Positions 24,594 to 33,286 of a stretch of 35,455 bases of DNA are shown here, piece after piece. Each line of letters begins with the position of its first letter. Position 1 is the first letter of the stretch. The notes under the pieces were generated by a model that saw only the letters and a program-made list of their open reading frames with translations, was not told where the DNA came from and ran no database searches. The DNA comes from Paenibacillus nuruki (GTDB lineage Bacteria > Bacillota > Bacilli > Paenibacillales > Paenibacillaceae): NCBI RefSeq assembly GCF_001721045.1, contig NZ_MDER01000065.1:1-35455 (forward strand), read 5' to 3'. The translations under genes were made by a program, and so were the position numbers.

Positions 24594-24675
24594 TCTAACA
24601 GTGTAAGTTTTTGTTTACAGATACCAATATCAATGATAAAATCTAACACTGTAAGGCTAATCTAACAATGTTAGA
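24594..24675 (+). promoter_or_regulatory. Three operator-like CTAAC/GTTAG repeats upstream of the MATE pump
   Basis: TCTAACAGTGTAAG (24594-24607), TCTAACACTGTAAG (24642-24655) and TCTAACAATGTTAGA (24661-24675) share the core TCTAACANTGT. The last is a perfect 7-1-7 palindrome. They lie between the terminators and the MATE start. From memory, staphylococcal MepR sites carry GTTAG signatures, which fits a MarR-type regulator of a MepA-like pump. Confidence 0.65.
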
Positions 24676-24740
24676 CGATAAATTTAAAAATGTAGCTTTA
24701 TTCGTTAGAACATAAATAATAAGAGAAAGTAGTGATTCAT

Positions 24741-26093
24741 ATGGATGCCAAAAATCTTTATTATTTTGAAGAAGCTCCAATTGTAAAATCGGTTACTCAT
24801 TTTGCTGTACCGATGATGTTAGGGATGTCGATGAGTGTTGTATATTCGATTTTGAATGCGTATTTTATTGGGACGCTTCATAATACAGCGATGCTAACTG
24901 CACTTGCATTAACATTGCCCTTATTTGCAGTGATTATGGCATTAGGTAATTTGATAGGGATAGGGAGTGGAGCATTTATCTCTCGATTGCTAGGAGAAAA
25001 AAGGTATAGTGATGTGAAGCATGTATCTTCATTTGCTTTTTACGTGAGTCTGATACTTGGCTTGATCGTTGTAGCTGTTGGACTTCCTTTTTTAGATCCA
25101 ATCGTTCGATTTTTGGGAGCTAATGCAGAATCGTTCGCCTTCACCAAAGACTATGTGATGATTATGCTGGCGGGATCACCGTTTATTTTATTATTTTTTA
25201 TGTTAGAAAATATCGTGCGTTCCGAAGGTGCAGCGAATACGTCGATGATCGGTATGATTCTGAGTGTTATTGTTAATATTATTCTTGATGTATTGGTCAT
25301 TTTCGTTTTTCATTGGGGAGTGATTGGAGTGGCTTCGGCTACCGTTATTTCAAATCTGGTAGCAAGTGCGTATTATGGCTTTCATATTGGATACAAAAGT
25401 CAATTTTTAACGATTTCAATTAAAGCGTTCAAAATCACTAAAGAGATATCCAGTAATGTATTCAAAATTGGAGTTCCTGTTTTTATTATGAGTCTGTTTC
25501 TGGGAGCGATGTCGCTAATTTTTAATCGTTTTCTGATTGAATACGGGGAACAAGCTGTAGCCGGGTTTGGGATTTCATCACGTTTGTTGCAATTTCCTGA
25601 ATGTATCTTAATGGGATTGTGTGAAGGTGTTGTACCAATGATTGCTTTTAATTTTGTAGCCAATAAAGAACGAATGAAACAGACCATTACTTTTACACTG
25701 AAAGTGATTATGATTTTAGCTACTACTTTCGGGATTATCGTCTATTTTATTTCAGATCATTTAATAAGTTTATTTACCAACGATATGCAATTGATTGAAA
25801 TGGGTAGCTATATTTTGCATGTTACATTTTTATCTTTATTTATTACAGGGATCACTGTTTTGTTTACAGGGATTTTTCAAGCAACAGCTCAAGGTACGGC
25901 GGCATTTATTATGTCTATTATTCAAGGAATCACGTTAATTCCTGTGTTATATATTGCTAATCAGATGAATGGGTTTCATGGGGTAGTCTGGTCACTTGTG
26001 ATTTCAGATGTGGTTGCGTTTCTAGTAGGGGCGATGATGCTCTATATATTGCGTAATAAGCTACAGCCTGATTTGGAAAGTATAGCAGTATAA
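24741..26093 (+). CDS. mepA: MATE-family multidrug efflux pump, MepA-like
   Basis: The 450-aa protein has about 12 hydrophobic helices in two halves. It resembles staphylococcal MepA throughout: LYYFEEAPIVKSVTHFAVPMMLG at the start, LGNLIGIGSGAFISRLLG in the first half, and QFPECILMGLCEGVVPMIAFNF and TGIFQATAQG in the second. MATE pumps export cationic drugs and dyes in exchange for protons or sodium. The ATG at 24741 lies 11 bases after a weak GAGAAAG site; GTG at 24732 is too close. The staphylococcal neighbour mepR is absent here, though three operator-like repeats stand upstream. Confidence 0.88.
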   Translation: MDAKNLYYFEEAPIVKSVTHFAVPMMLGMSMSVVYSILNAYFIGTLHNTAMLTALALTLPLFAVIMALGNLIGIGSGAFISRLLGEKRYSDVKHVSSFAFYVSLILGLIVVAVGLPFLDPIVRFLGANAESFAFTKDYVMIMLAGSPFILLFFMLENIVRSEGAANTSMIGMILSVIVNIILDVLVIFVFHWGVIGVASATVISNLVASAYYGFHIGYKSQFLTISIKAFKITKEISSNVFKIGVPVFIMSLFLGAMSLIFNRFLIEYGEQAVAGFGISSRLLQFPECILMGLCEGVVPMIAFNFVANKERMKQTITFTLKVIMILATTFGIIVYFISDHLISLFTNDMQLIEMGSYILHVTFLSLFITGITVLFTGIFQATAQGTAAFIMSIIQGITLIPVLYIANQMNGFHGVVWSLVISDVVAFLVGAMMLYILRNKLQPDLESIAV

Positions 26094-26146
26094 AAGAAAT
26101 TTTTTCACTATAGCAATAACTTTTGATATGAAAGAGAATAGTAAAA

Positions 26147-26180
26147 ACCCCTCTTACCAGAAAGATAGGAGGGGTCTTTA
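26147..26180. terminator. Hairpin between MATE pump and YteA-type gene
   Basis: ACCCCTC (26147-26153) pairs with GAGGGGT (26169-26175), with flanking A and T stretches. It can serve both convergent genes. Confidence 0.7.
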
Positions 26181-26241
26181 CTTTATAGGATTGTTACATT
26201 GTTATTCGTATCTCAAATAATGTATATCTCCGAAAATAATC

Positions 26242-27021
26242 TTAACGACGACGATCTGCTTCTTCGCTCTCAGCATCGATTTCTTCGTCATCTTCAGTCA
26301 CTTGTAATTCAGTATCGCCTTCATCATCCGCTACATAACGATCCAAGTCTTCGCCACGTTGGACATGACGTTGACCGCCTTCGATATCATTGCCAGCGAA
26401 CTTCTCAATATCTTCTACAGTGCCGTTGTCTTTATTTTCTCCGCCTTCTGCAAGCTCATTATAGCTTTCTACATCACGTTGCGTAGACATTGCAGGCGAA
26501 TCAGCTACACCGTATTCTTCGACAGCTTGCCATGCGCCAGCGTCATCGAATTTACCTGTATGACTTTGACGATTCTCTCCAGCACCTTTAGCCGCAGGAG
26601 TGATCAAGTCTTCTTCTACAGGACGGTAATCATTTACACCGCCGCCTTCTTCAGCACTTTCACCTACTAGCATTGTCGTGTATGGAAGAGCTTGTAGACG
26701 ATCAAAAGGAATCTCTTCGCCACTGATTTCACTGATTCCATACGTACCATCTTCAATACGTTGTAGAGCAGCATTAACTTGATCTAACTTCTCATCCATA
26801 TTTTCATCAATCGCCATATCGCGTTCACGCTCAAATGTTTCTGTACCTAGATCAGCTGGATGATTATCTACAGAAGAAAGTTCACCTGTAGAATCAAGTT
26901 CTGATTCCACTTGACCATCTGCTGTATCATTTTCCATATTGAAATGGCGTTCCAATGCTTCTTTATCTTCTAATAAACTATTTTTTAATTCCTCAATTTG
27001 TGAAGATTTCAAGTGCTTCAT
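26242..27021 (-). CDS. yteA: YteA-type TraR/DksA-family protein
   Basis: The 259-aa, strongly acidic protein begins with a coiled-coil (MKHLKSSQIEELKNSLLEDKEALER) followed by NHPADLGTETFERERD and IEDGTYGISEISGEEIPFDRLQALPYTT. These are the coiled-coil and zinc-finger-like parts of the DksA/TraR fold in the YteA subfamily. The four zinc cysteines are absent, so it cannot bind zinc in the usual way; loss of most of them is, as I recall, common in this subfamily. The long C-terminal tail is acidic and disordered. AGAGGGG precedes the ATG. Function poorly known; a link to sporulation or general stress is only by family name. Confidence 0.82.
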   Translation of the reverse strand: MKHLKSSQIEELKNSLLEDKEALERHFNMENDTADGQVESELDSTGELSSVDNHPADLGTETFERERDMAIDENMDEKLDQVNAALQRIEDGTYGISEISGEEIPFDRLQALPYTTMLVGESAEEGGGVNDYRPVEEDLITPAAKGAGENRQSHTGKFDDAGAWQAVEEYGVADSPAMSTQRDVESYNELAEGGENKDNGTVEDIEKFAGNDIEGGQRHVQRGEDLDRYVADDEGDTELQVTEDDEEIDAESEEADRRR

Positions 27022-27200
27022 TATGTGTTACCCCTCTCAAGACGAGTTATCGTAAATTTGTAGTATGTTTGTTAAATCGATGATCTATTCTCCATTTACC
27101 CCACTATGCTAATAATCAATCGCCTGTTAAGAAAAGGAAAAGTTTGGTTAATACAAAAATATCGACTCAACCACTATAATTTTGAAAGGGGAACATTAAT

Positions 27201-28343
27201 GTGAAGGCACTAACATATCAAGGTAAACGCAAAGTAAAAGTTAAAGAGGTCGCAGATGCTAAGTTGCAGAAACAAGATGATATTCTAATTCGTGTAACAT
27301 CTACATCGATTTGCGGATCTGACTTGCATATCTTTAACGGTGAAATTCCAGGTATGGAAGGCGATTATGTTATCGGTCATGAACCGATGGGAATCGTGGA
27401 AGAAGTAGGGCCTGAAGTAACCAAAGTGAAAAAAGGGGATCGTGTTATTATCCCATTTAACGTATCTTGTGGTGAATGTTTCTTCTGTAAAAACGAAATG
27501 GAAAGTCAATGTGATAACGCCAATGAAAATCCTGAAAAAGATACAGGCGCTATGTTCGGATATTCCAACACATACGGTGGATTTGCCGGAGGACAAGCCG
27601 AATACTTACGTGTACCTTATGGTAATTTCTTGCCTTTCGTGATTCCAGATCGCTTGGAAGTAGCAGACGAAGACGTTCTTTTCTTATCTGATGTTATTCC
27701 TACCGCTTACTGGAGTGTAGAAAGTGCTGGCGTGAAAAAAGGCGATACGGTGATTGTACTGGGTTGCGGTCCTATCGGATTGATTACTCAGAAATTCGCA
27801 TGGCAAAAAGGAGCAAAACGTGTTATTGCTGTAGATCATGTTGAATATCGATTAGCTCATGCCAAACGTACCAACAATGTAGAAACCGTCAATTTCAAAG
27901 AAGTCGGCGACGCAGACAAATACCTGTTGGAACTTACAAGCGGTGGAGCAGATGTGGTGATTGACTGTGTAGGTCTAGATGCAGAGAAATCAATGATGGA
28001 AAAAATCGAAACTACATTGAAGCTACAAGGCGGCGGTTTGGGTGCTTTGAATTTGGCGAGTAATGTTGTTCGCAAATTCGGTACGATTCAAGTAACAGGC
28101 GTATACGGCTTGAATTACAACCAGTTCCCATTCGGTCATCTATTTGAACGTAATATTCAGTTGAAAATGGGGCAAGCTCCAGTCGTTCATTACATGCCTG
28201 AGTTGTTCGACCAAATTCAAACAGGTAAATTCAGTGCTGCTGATATTATTACTCACCGTTTGTCATTAGATGAAGCAGAGCATGGTTATAATGTATTTGA
28301 TAATAAAGACGAGAACTGTATCAAAGTTGTGCTCAAACCATAA
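27201..28343 (+). CDS. Zinc-dependent alcohol dehydrogenase, YycR-like
   Basis: The 380-aa medium-chain dehydrogenase oxidises an alcohol or aldehyde adduct with NAD(P). Catalytic zinc ligands fit C38 in SICGSDLH and H60-E61 in GHEPMG; structural zinc ligands are C90, C93, C96 and C104 in CGECFFC and SQC. The Rossmann motif is VLGCGPIGL. It matches Bacillus YycR and the glutathione-independent formaldehyde dehydrogenase-like branch as I recall. The start is GTG at 27201 after GAAAGGGGAAC. Single-gene unit; substrate unknown. Confidence 0.9.
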   Translation: MKALTYQGKRKVKVKEVADAKLQKQDDILIRVTSTSICGSDLHIFNGEIPGMEGDYVIGHEPMGIVEEVGPEVTKVKKGDRVIIPFNVSCGECFFCKNEMESQCDNANENPEKDTGAMFGYSNTYGGFAGGQAEYLRVPYGNFLPFVIPDRLEVADEDVLFLSDVIPTAYWSVESAGVKKGDTVIVLGCGPIGLITQKFAWQKGAKRVIAVDHVEYRLAHAKRTNNVETVNFKEVGDADKYLLELTSGGADVVIDCVGLDAEKSMMEKIETTLKLQGGGLGALNLASNVVRKFGTIQVTGVYGLNYNQFPFGHLFERNIQLKMGQAPVVHYMPELFDQIQTGKFSAADIITHRLSLDEAEHGYNVFDNKDENCIKVVLKP

Positions 28344-28400
28344 TAGATTATTGTATGGTAACAGGTAAGCTCACTACGAGTTGCTTGCATCAACAATCAA

Positions 28401-28438
28401 AAAAAAGTGCTGATTCCTTTGGGAGTCAGCACTTTTTT
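28401..28438. terminator. Terminator after the alcohol dehydrogenase
   Basis: AAAAAAGTGCTGA (28401-28413) pairs with its complement at 28426-28438; the stem continues inwards with TTCC/GGAG. Confidence 0.9.
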
Positions 28439-28534
28439 GATAAGGAGGATAGAGTAGGCTAGCTTATTTTGTGATTATTTACGATATAGAGTCTATTATC
28501 TTTTACCAAAGTATATCCAATTCCTTTATTATAA

Positions 28535-29122
28535 TTAAGGTCTAAATTCACCTACAGGTGTCATATAAATTTTCAGCTTATGCTGTCTAATATCCTGATA
28601 AAGCGCTTCTGAAATAATAGGATTAGAAATATACGTATAATTGAGTGTGAATAATTCTGCTTCTCCAATTTTTTGTTCGTCTAATACGATTTTTTCGAAT
28701 CCTTTGGCTATTCGGCGTGGTGGTTGATTGATAGAGCGTAGAACCATAGCTTTGCCAGCATATTGAGATTGTTCATACTGGACAGCATCAAGCGCTTGTA
28801 ACTTATGAGCAATCCAGTACGTTCCGAATACAGGTACATTATTATAATAGTGAACTTTTGTCGGCACAAATTGTGCAACCACTTTCCGTTGTTCTAAAAG
28901 TTGCTTGAGAGCATCAGATATTACAGTAGCTCGTGTACCTGTATAGAAAAAATCCACATCCATTTTTCTTAAATTAGAATCTAAAGTAACTTCAGCAGTA
29001 GTATGAGGGGGTAATTCTGTGTTGATCGGATCATAATAATCATCCAGCGCAGGTACAAATGTAGCTCCTCCTGAAATAAACCCTTTGCGTGGATATTGAT
29101 ATTCCAAAATATAATACTCCAT
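28535..29122 (-). CDS. Imm11-like (DUF1629) protein, possible orphan immunity protein
   Basis: The 195-aa protein has a central helix with TRATVISDALKQLLEQRKVVAQFVPTKV, then YWIAHKLQALDAVQ and KIVLDEQKIGEAELFTLNYTYISNPIISEALYQDI. This order resembles the Imm11/DUF1629 family, whose members are predicted to protect against contact-dependent or polymorphic toxins. No toxin with which it could pair lies nearby. No signal peptide. The spacing of the minus-strand start to a ribosome binding site is not clear. Identification is from motif resemblance only. Confidence 0.6.
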   Translation of the reverse strand: MEYYILEYQYPRKGFISGGATFVPALDDYYDPINTELPPHTTAEVTLDSNLRKMDVDFFYTGTRATVISDALKQLLEQRKVVAQFVPTKVHYYNNVPVFGTYWIAHKLQALDAVQYEQSQYAGKAMVLRSINQPPRRIAKGFEKIVLDEQKIGEAELFTLNYTYISNPIISEALYQDIRQHKLKIYMTPVGEFRP

Positions 29123-29195
29123 GACTTTATAAATTCCTTTCCGATATACAAATGATAATCTGTTCTATGTAGTCTAAATCAAAAGAGGATATCTG

Positions 29196-29232
29196 TAAAA
29201 GACCTGCCATTTATAAAATGACAGGTCTTTTA
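29196..29232. terminator. Terminator after the aminopeptidase gene
   Basis: TAAAAGACCTG (29196-29206) pairs with CAGGTCTTTTA (29222-29232), with a CCATTT/AAATGA extension around the loop. Confidence 0.9.
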
Positions 29233-29284
29233 TCCGTACTATAGTTGTTATTTTATTATTTCATAAATAATAACAAAGACTCAA

Positions 29285-30517
29285 TTAAAATGCCCATTCG
29301 CCTTGATGGAATACTGGTTCTTTTTCGCCGTCTTTAGTGATGCCATAGATATCCATTTCACCTGAACCGATCATAAAGTCTACATGTGTCAGACTGTTAT
29401 TAAGTCCACGTTCATTCAACTCATCACGGGACAATTCTTTACCACCGATCAAGTTAAACGCATACGCACTACCAATTGCAAGGTGATTCGAAGCATTTTC
29501 ATCAAACAATGTATTGTAATATAGAATGTTCGATTGAGAGATAGGAGACTTGTGAGGCACAAGTGCAACTTCACCTAGATAATGAGAACCTTCATCCATA
29601 TTGACTAAACGCTCTAATGTATCTTGTCCTTGTTCAGCTTCTACACCAACAATACGACCGTCTTTGAATGTTAATTTGAAATTGTCGATAATGTTACCAC
29701 CATAACTTAAAGGCTTCGTGCTACTTACATAGCCGTTAACATCGCTCTTAAGAGGTGCAGTAAATACTTCTTCTGTTGGCATATTCGCCATAAATGAGAA
29801 TCCACGCTCACTTGTGCTTTCTGCTGCTGCCCATAAGTGACCTTCAGGAAGACCAATCGTCAAATCTGTTCCTGGTGCAACATAATGAAGTTGTTTGTAT
29901 GCTTTATCGTTCAGGTATTTGGACTTGGTATTTAACAATTCAACGTGTTTTTCCCAAGCTTCGATCGCATCGCCATTACCTACGCGTACAGCTTTGAGAA
30001 TCGCATCCCACATAGTAGACATTTGATCTTCTTTTGCTACATCAGGGAATACTTTAGCAGCCCAAGCTTCAGAAGGAACCGCTACGATAGACCAGCTTAA
30101 TTTTTCAGATTGTACATACTCACGATATTTCGCAAGTGCTTTATTAGCAGTCATTTGATACGTAGAAATGCGCTCAGGCTTCACACCTTTTAACAAATCA
30201 GGATCATCCGAGATGACATGCAAAATAGCTCCGCCATCTTCAGCAAGTTCTTCCATTTCAGCAGCATACCATTTTGGACCAATTTCAAAAGATTCATCTG
30301 GAGCCAGATCGTAGCGCATACGTGCGACTTGATCGTCACTCCAATTGACTTTAACAAGAACAGCACCAGCTTCATATGCTTTTTTGGTGACAATACGTAC
30401 AAATTCAACAGCATCAATCGAAGCATTGATAACCAAACGCTGACCTGGCTGTATATTAACACCGACCCGTACCGCAAGTTCGGCGTACTGTTCTAATTTG
30501 ATCTGAAAATCTGACAT
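29285..30517 (-). CDS. ampS: M29-family metallo-aminopeptidase (AmpS-like)
   Basis: The enzyme removes N-terminal residues from peptides in the cytoplasm. The 410-aa protein has the metal-site motifs of family M29: the first Glu in MPTEEVFTAP, the second in LGEVALV with His in LVPHKSP, then HLAIGSAY and HVDFMIGS with the His and Asp ligands. The minus-strand ATG at 30517 follows TGGAGGAA by about nine bases; an in-frame upstream ATG at 30544 lies before this site. Single-gene unit. Substrate preference cannot be read. Confidence 0.92.
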   Translation of the reverse strand: MSDFQIKLEQYAELAVRVGVNIQPGQRLVINASIDAVEFVRIVTKKAYEAGAVLVKVNWSDDQVARMRYDLAPDESFEIGPKWYAAEMEELAEDGGAILHVISDDPDLLKGVKPERISTYQMTANKALAKYREYVQSEKLSWSIVAVPSEAWAAKVFPDVAKEDQMSTMWDAILKAVRVGNGDAIEAWEKHVELLNTKSKYLNDKAYKQLHYVAPGTDLTIGLPEGHLWAAAESTSERGFSFMANMPTEEVFTAPLKSDVNGYVSSTKPLSYGGNIIDNFKLTFKDGRIVGVEAEQGQDTLERLVNMDEGSHYLGEVALVPHKSPISQSNILYYNTLFDENASNHLAIGSAYAFNLIGGKELSRDELNERGLNNSLTHVDFMIGSGEMDIYGITKDGEKEPVFHQGEWAF

Positions 30518-30616
30518 TGATAAATTCCTCCATTTCAAATACAAAAATGTGGCAAAGAATCATTTTATGATCCGTCTTATCTATTTTACAGGAATCTATT
30601 CGTAATGAAAACAAAA

Positions 30617-30623
30617 TGTCGAA
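30617..30623. promoter_or_regulatory. Single Spo0A-box-like TGTCGAA motif
   Basis: TGTCGAA lies in the divergent region between the aminopeptidase and kinase genes and shares the 12-mer CAAAATGTCGAA with the cluster near 35286. One 7-mer alone is weak evidence. Confidence 0.25.
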
Positions 30624-30753
30624 ATGTATAAATTTCCATATCTAAAAATAAAATTTGGTTTCTTTAAAAAAATGGTCTAGAATACTGTATAAATTGTTAT
30701 ATTTATTATGAATCCGTAATTGGTTGATGTGAGGTAAGAGAGGGGCAATATGG

Positions 30754-31434
30754 ATGGTATCCGATTGGAGAGTAGCTGAAGAAGCGCTACGCCGTATAGG
30801 AGTAAGTGGTAGTGATGATAATGATCCTGTTGTTATATCCGGTTATGCGGATGGAGCAAGGTGTATAGGCATAGGAACAGATGCGGCTGTATTTACGTAT
30901 GATCAAGTTCCAGAGTATGCGTTTAAGCTTTTTACACCTGAAGCGATTGATAAAATTCAATCTGAAGTCTTTGTATATGAGCGATTAGCAGGTTCACCGT
31001 ATTTTCCGACTTGTTATGGTAGAGGAACGAACTATCTGGTCATGAGTTATGAAGAAGGGCCAACTCTTCAAGATTGCTTACTACAAGGAATAGAAGTACC
31101 AGAGCAAGTGATTTTGGATGTAGAAGCGGCTAGAGAATATGTACGCAGTATTGGTCTGAATCCACGGGATATTCATCTCAAAAATGTCATTGTCCAAAAT
31201 GGACATGCTAAAGTAATCGATGTATCCGAGTATATTCAAAAAGGCGATGATAAGCGTTGGGATCATCTGGTATGGGCTTATTATCAATTTTATAGCCGAA
31301 TATCAGGTAAAAGTATTCCATCATGGGTATTAGATACGGTCAAAAATTGGTATTCTCGTCTGGGAAAAACCAATATCGATCTGGAAGAATTTGCGAAAAG
31401 AGCAGGCGAACTGTTCTCTAAATATATGAAATAA
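30754..31434 (+). CDS. Small protein-kinase-fold protein
   Basis: The 226-aa protein has the marks of a compact eukaryotic-like kinase. A Gly-rich loop GIGTDAAVF spans residues 39-47, a candidate ATP-binding lysine is K58 in YAFKLF and a helix-C Glu lies in EVFVYERL. The catalytic loop is PRDIHLKN with D139 and N144 at the usual five-residue spacing, and D156 in VIDVSEY replaces DFG. The activation segment is very short. Bacillus YrzF, a predicted kinase, is a possible relative. The ATG at 30754 follows AGAGAGGGG by nine bases. Target unknown. It could instead phosphorylate a small molecule. Confidence 0.75.
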   Translation: MVSDWRVAEEALRRIGVSGSDDNDPVVISGYADGARCIGIGTDAAVFTYDQVPEYAFKLFTPEAIDKIQSEVFVYERLAGSPYFPTCYGRGTNYLVMSYEEGPTLQDCLLQGIEVPEQVILDVEAAREYVRSIGLNPRDIHLKNVIVQNGHAKVIDVSEYIQKGDDKRWDHLVWAYYQFYSRISGKSIPSWVLDTVKNWYSRLGKTNIDLEEFAKRAGELFSKYMK

Positions 31435-31452
31435 AACAAGTAACAAAAAAAG

Positions 31453-31492
31453 AAGGAAGTTCTCTACATATACCGTAGAGAGCTTCCTTTTC
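31453..31492. terminator. Bidirectional terminator between kinase and chemoreceptor genes
   Basis: AAGGAAGTTCTCTAC pairs with GTAGAGAGCTTCCTT with one G-T pair and a 7-nt loop. Confidence 0.9.
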
Positions 31493-31547
31493 AAATAAAG
31501 CAGACAGTTAAAAAGAAAATCAAAGACTCATAAGATCATATTCAAAC

Positions 31548-33248
31548 TTAAAGTTTAAATCCAGCTAACAATTGTTGTAGATCTTCTGCAAGTGAAGAGA
31601 GGTAACGAGCCGATTCAGACACTTCTTCCATTGTAGATAATTGTTCTTCGCTGGCTGCGTTCATTTCTTGAATACCAGCAGAACCTTGTTCGGATAGAGC
31701 ACTTAAATGTTCCATTGCTTCAGAGATTTGTTGAGATTGTACAGTGATAGAACCCACCATTAAGCGTGTACCACCAATTTGTTCTACCGTATCAGCTACG
31801 GCTTGACGAATCGCTTCGAAAGCGACATTGACACGTTCACTACTTTGAACACCTGCTTGTACATTGTTCACTGAAGTATGCACTTGTTCAACAGCTTTTT
31901 GACTTTCAGATTGAACGTCTGAGATCAAAGCGGTAATTTGTGTAGATGATTGGGCTGCACCTTCAGCAAGTTTGCGAATCTCATCCGCAACAACTGCAAA
32001 TCCACGTCCAGATTCCCCGGCACGAGCCGCTTCAATCGAAGCATTGAGAGCAAGTAAATTGGTTTGTTTGGCAATTTGTTGAATTGCTTGAGAAGCTAAG
32101 CCGATTTCGTCTGATTTTTGATTTAAGCTAGTTAACACATTCAAATTATCTTGAATATTGCTTGCCAAATCATTGATCAAATGTGTAATTTCTTGAACTT
32201 CATTGATTCCATTTCCTGCGGTTTCTTCCATATGATTCGTAAGCACTTGAATATTTTTATTGCTTGTTTGCAATTGTTGCATTTTGTCAGTCATTTCATT
32301 GGTTGCATTAGTTACCTGGTTAACCGTCTCAACTTGAGATTCAAATCCAGTTGATAACTCACCAGAAGAAGTAGCGATATGAGAAGAAGCTTTTGCTGTT
32401 TGTTCGGCACTTGCTGTTAATTGTTCAGAAGAAGCCGATAATGTCATTGCACTTTCGTCGACTTTTTTCGTGATTTCACGAATACTGGATATCATAGTGT
32501 TGAAGCCAGCAGACAATTGACCGATCTCATCTTTAGATACATAGTCAGAATGAACGGTAAGATCACCATCAGAGGCGTTAGTCATTAATAGTTGTACATT
32601 ATTTAAAGGGCGTACAATTAAGCGTACGATCCAAGTTCCTAGTAATAGCGATACAATCAAGCCTATCGCAAAAAGAATACCTGTAATCCATTGAGATTGA
32701 GCATACTGTTGATCTGAATCTACTTTCGCATTGCCGCCTTCATCAATAAGATTGGTGCGCATAGCGTTAAGTACTTCATTTAATTGAGTACGCTGGTTAC
32801 TTAGATTCGCATAAGCTTGAAAAGCTTGCTCATTCTCATTAGATGCTGCTAAAGCAGAAATATTGTCACGTTGTTCGGAAAAGGCTGTTGCTAAAGGAAC
32901 CAATTCAGCCGCTAGCTTCTGATTTGCCGGGCTTAAAGCCATTTGACCCATTAATTCAAATTGTTCTTTGTTACTTGCAGTCGTTGCATTAATAAGATTG
33001 ACTAGCGCTTTGTTAGCTGTTGGGTCCGTCGTCTGCATCAATTCAAGAAGATTAGCAGCACTATCCCCATAGTTCATAATAATTTGATCCATAATTGTTA
33101 GCGAGCGCATATTAACTTCATACATATTTGAAGCGACTTTGGACATTTTATTAGTCATCAATGTTCCTGTGGCGCTTAACATAATTAAGATTAGTAGGTT
33201 TACTACGATAAGAGTGATAATTTTGGTTCTAACTTTCCAGTTTTTCAT
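31548..33248 (-). CDS. Methyl-accepting chemotaxis protein (first of tandem pair)
   Basis: The 566-aa receptor has a membrane helix at about residues 9-30, an external four-helix sensor domain to about 185 and a second membrane helix at about 187-207. HAMP ([20 protein letters not shown]) and a long coiled-coil signalling domain follow. The kinase-control hairpin is visible in [20 protein letters not shown] and [15 protein letters not shown]. There is no CheR/CheB pentapeptide at the C-terminus. AGGAG precedes the minus-strand ATG. It lies 38 bp after a paralogous receptor gene, so the two are probably cotranscribed. The ligand is not readable. Confidence 0.93.
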   Translation of the reverse strand: MKNWKVRTKIITLIVVNLLILIMLSATGTLMTNKMSKVASNMYEVNMRSLTIMDQIIMNYGDSAANLLELMQTTDPTANKALVNLINATTASNKEQFELMGQMALSPANQKLAAELVPLATAFSEQRDNISALAASNENEQAFQAYANLSNQRTQLNEVLNAMRTNLIDEGGNAKVDSDQQYAQSQWITGILFAIGLIVSLLLGTWIVRLIVRPLNNVQLLMTNASDGDLTVHSDYVSKDEIGQLSAGFNTMISSIREITKKVDESAMTLSASSEQLTASAEQTAKASSHIATSSGELSTGFESQVETVNQVTNATNEMTDKMQQLQTSNKNIQVLTNHMEETAGNGINEVQEITHLINDLASNIQDNLNVLTSLNQKSDEIGLASQAIQQIAKQTNLLALNASIEAARAGESGRGFAVVADEIRKLAEGAAQSSTQITALISDVQSESQKAVEQVHTSVNNVQAGVQSSERVNVAFEAIRQAVADTVEQIGGTRLMVGSITVQSQQISEAMEHLSALSEQGSAGIQEMNAASEEQLSTMEEVSESARYLSSLAEDLQQLLAGFKL

Positions 33249-33286
33249 GCTTTGTTCTCCTGACTGAATATGATTTAAAATCGTAT

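Noticed and set aside
26199-26670. Plus-strand frames antisense to the YteA-type gene
   Set aside because: Composition is rich in His, Arg and Ser as expected for the reverse of an acidic coding sequence; no ribosome binding site.
26755-26830. Loss of zinc cysteines in the YteA-type protein as a sign of a pseudogene
   Set aside because: The frame is intact and loss of these cysteines is, as I recall, common in this subfamily.
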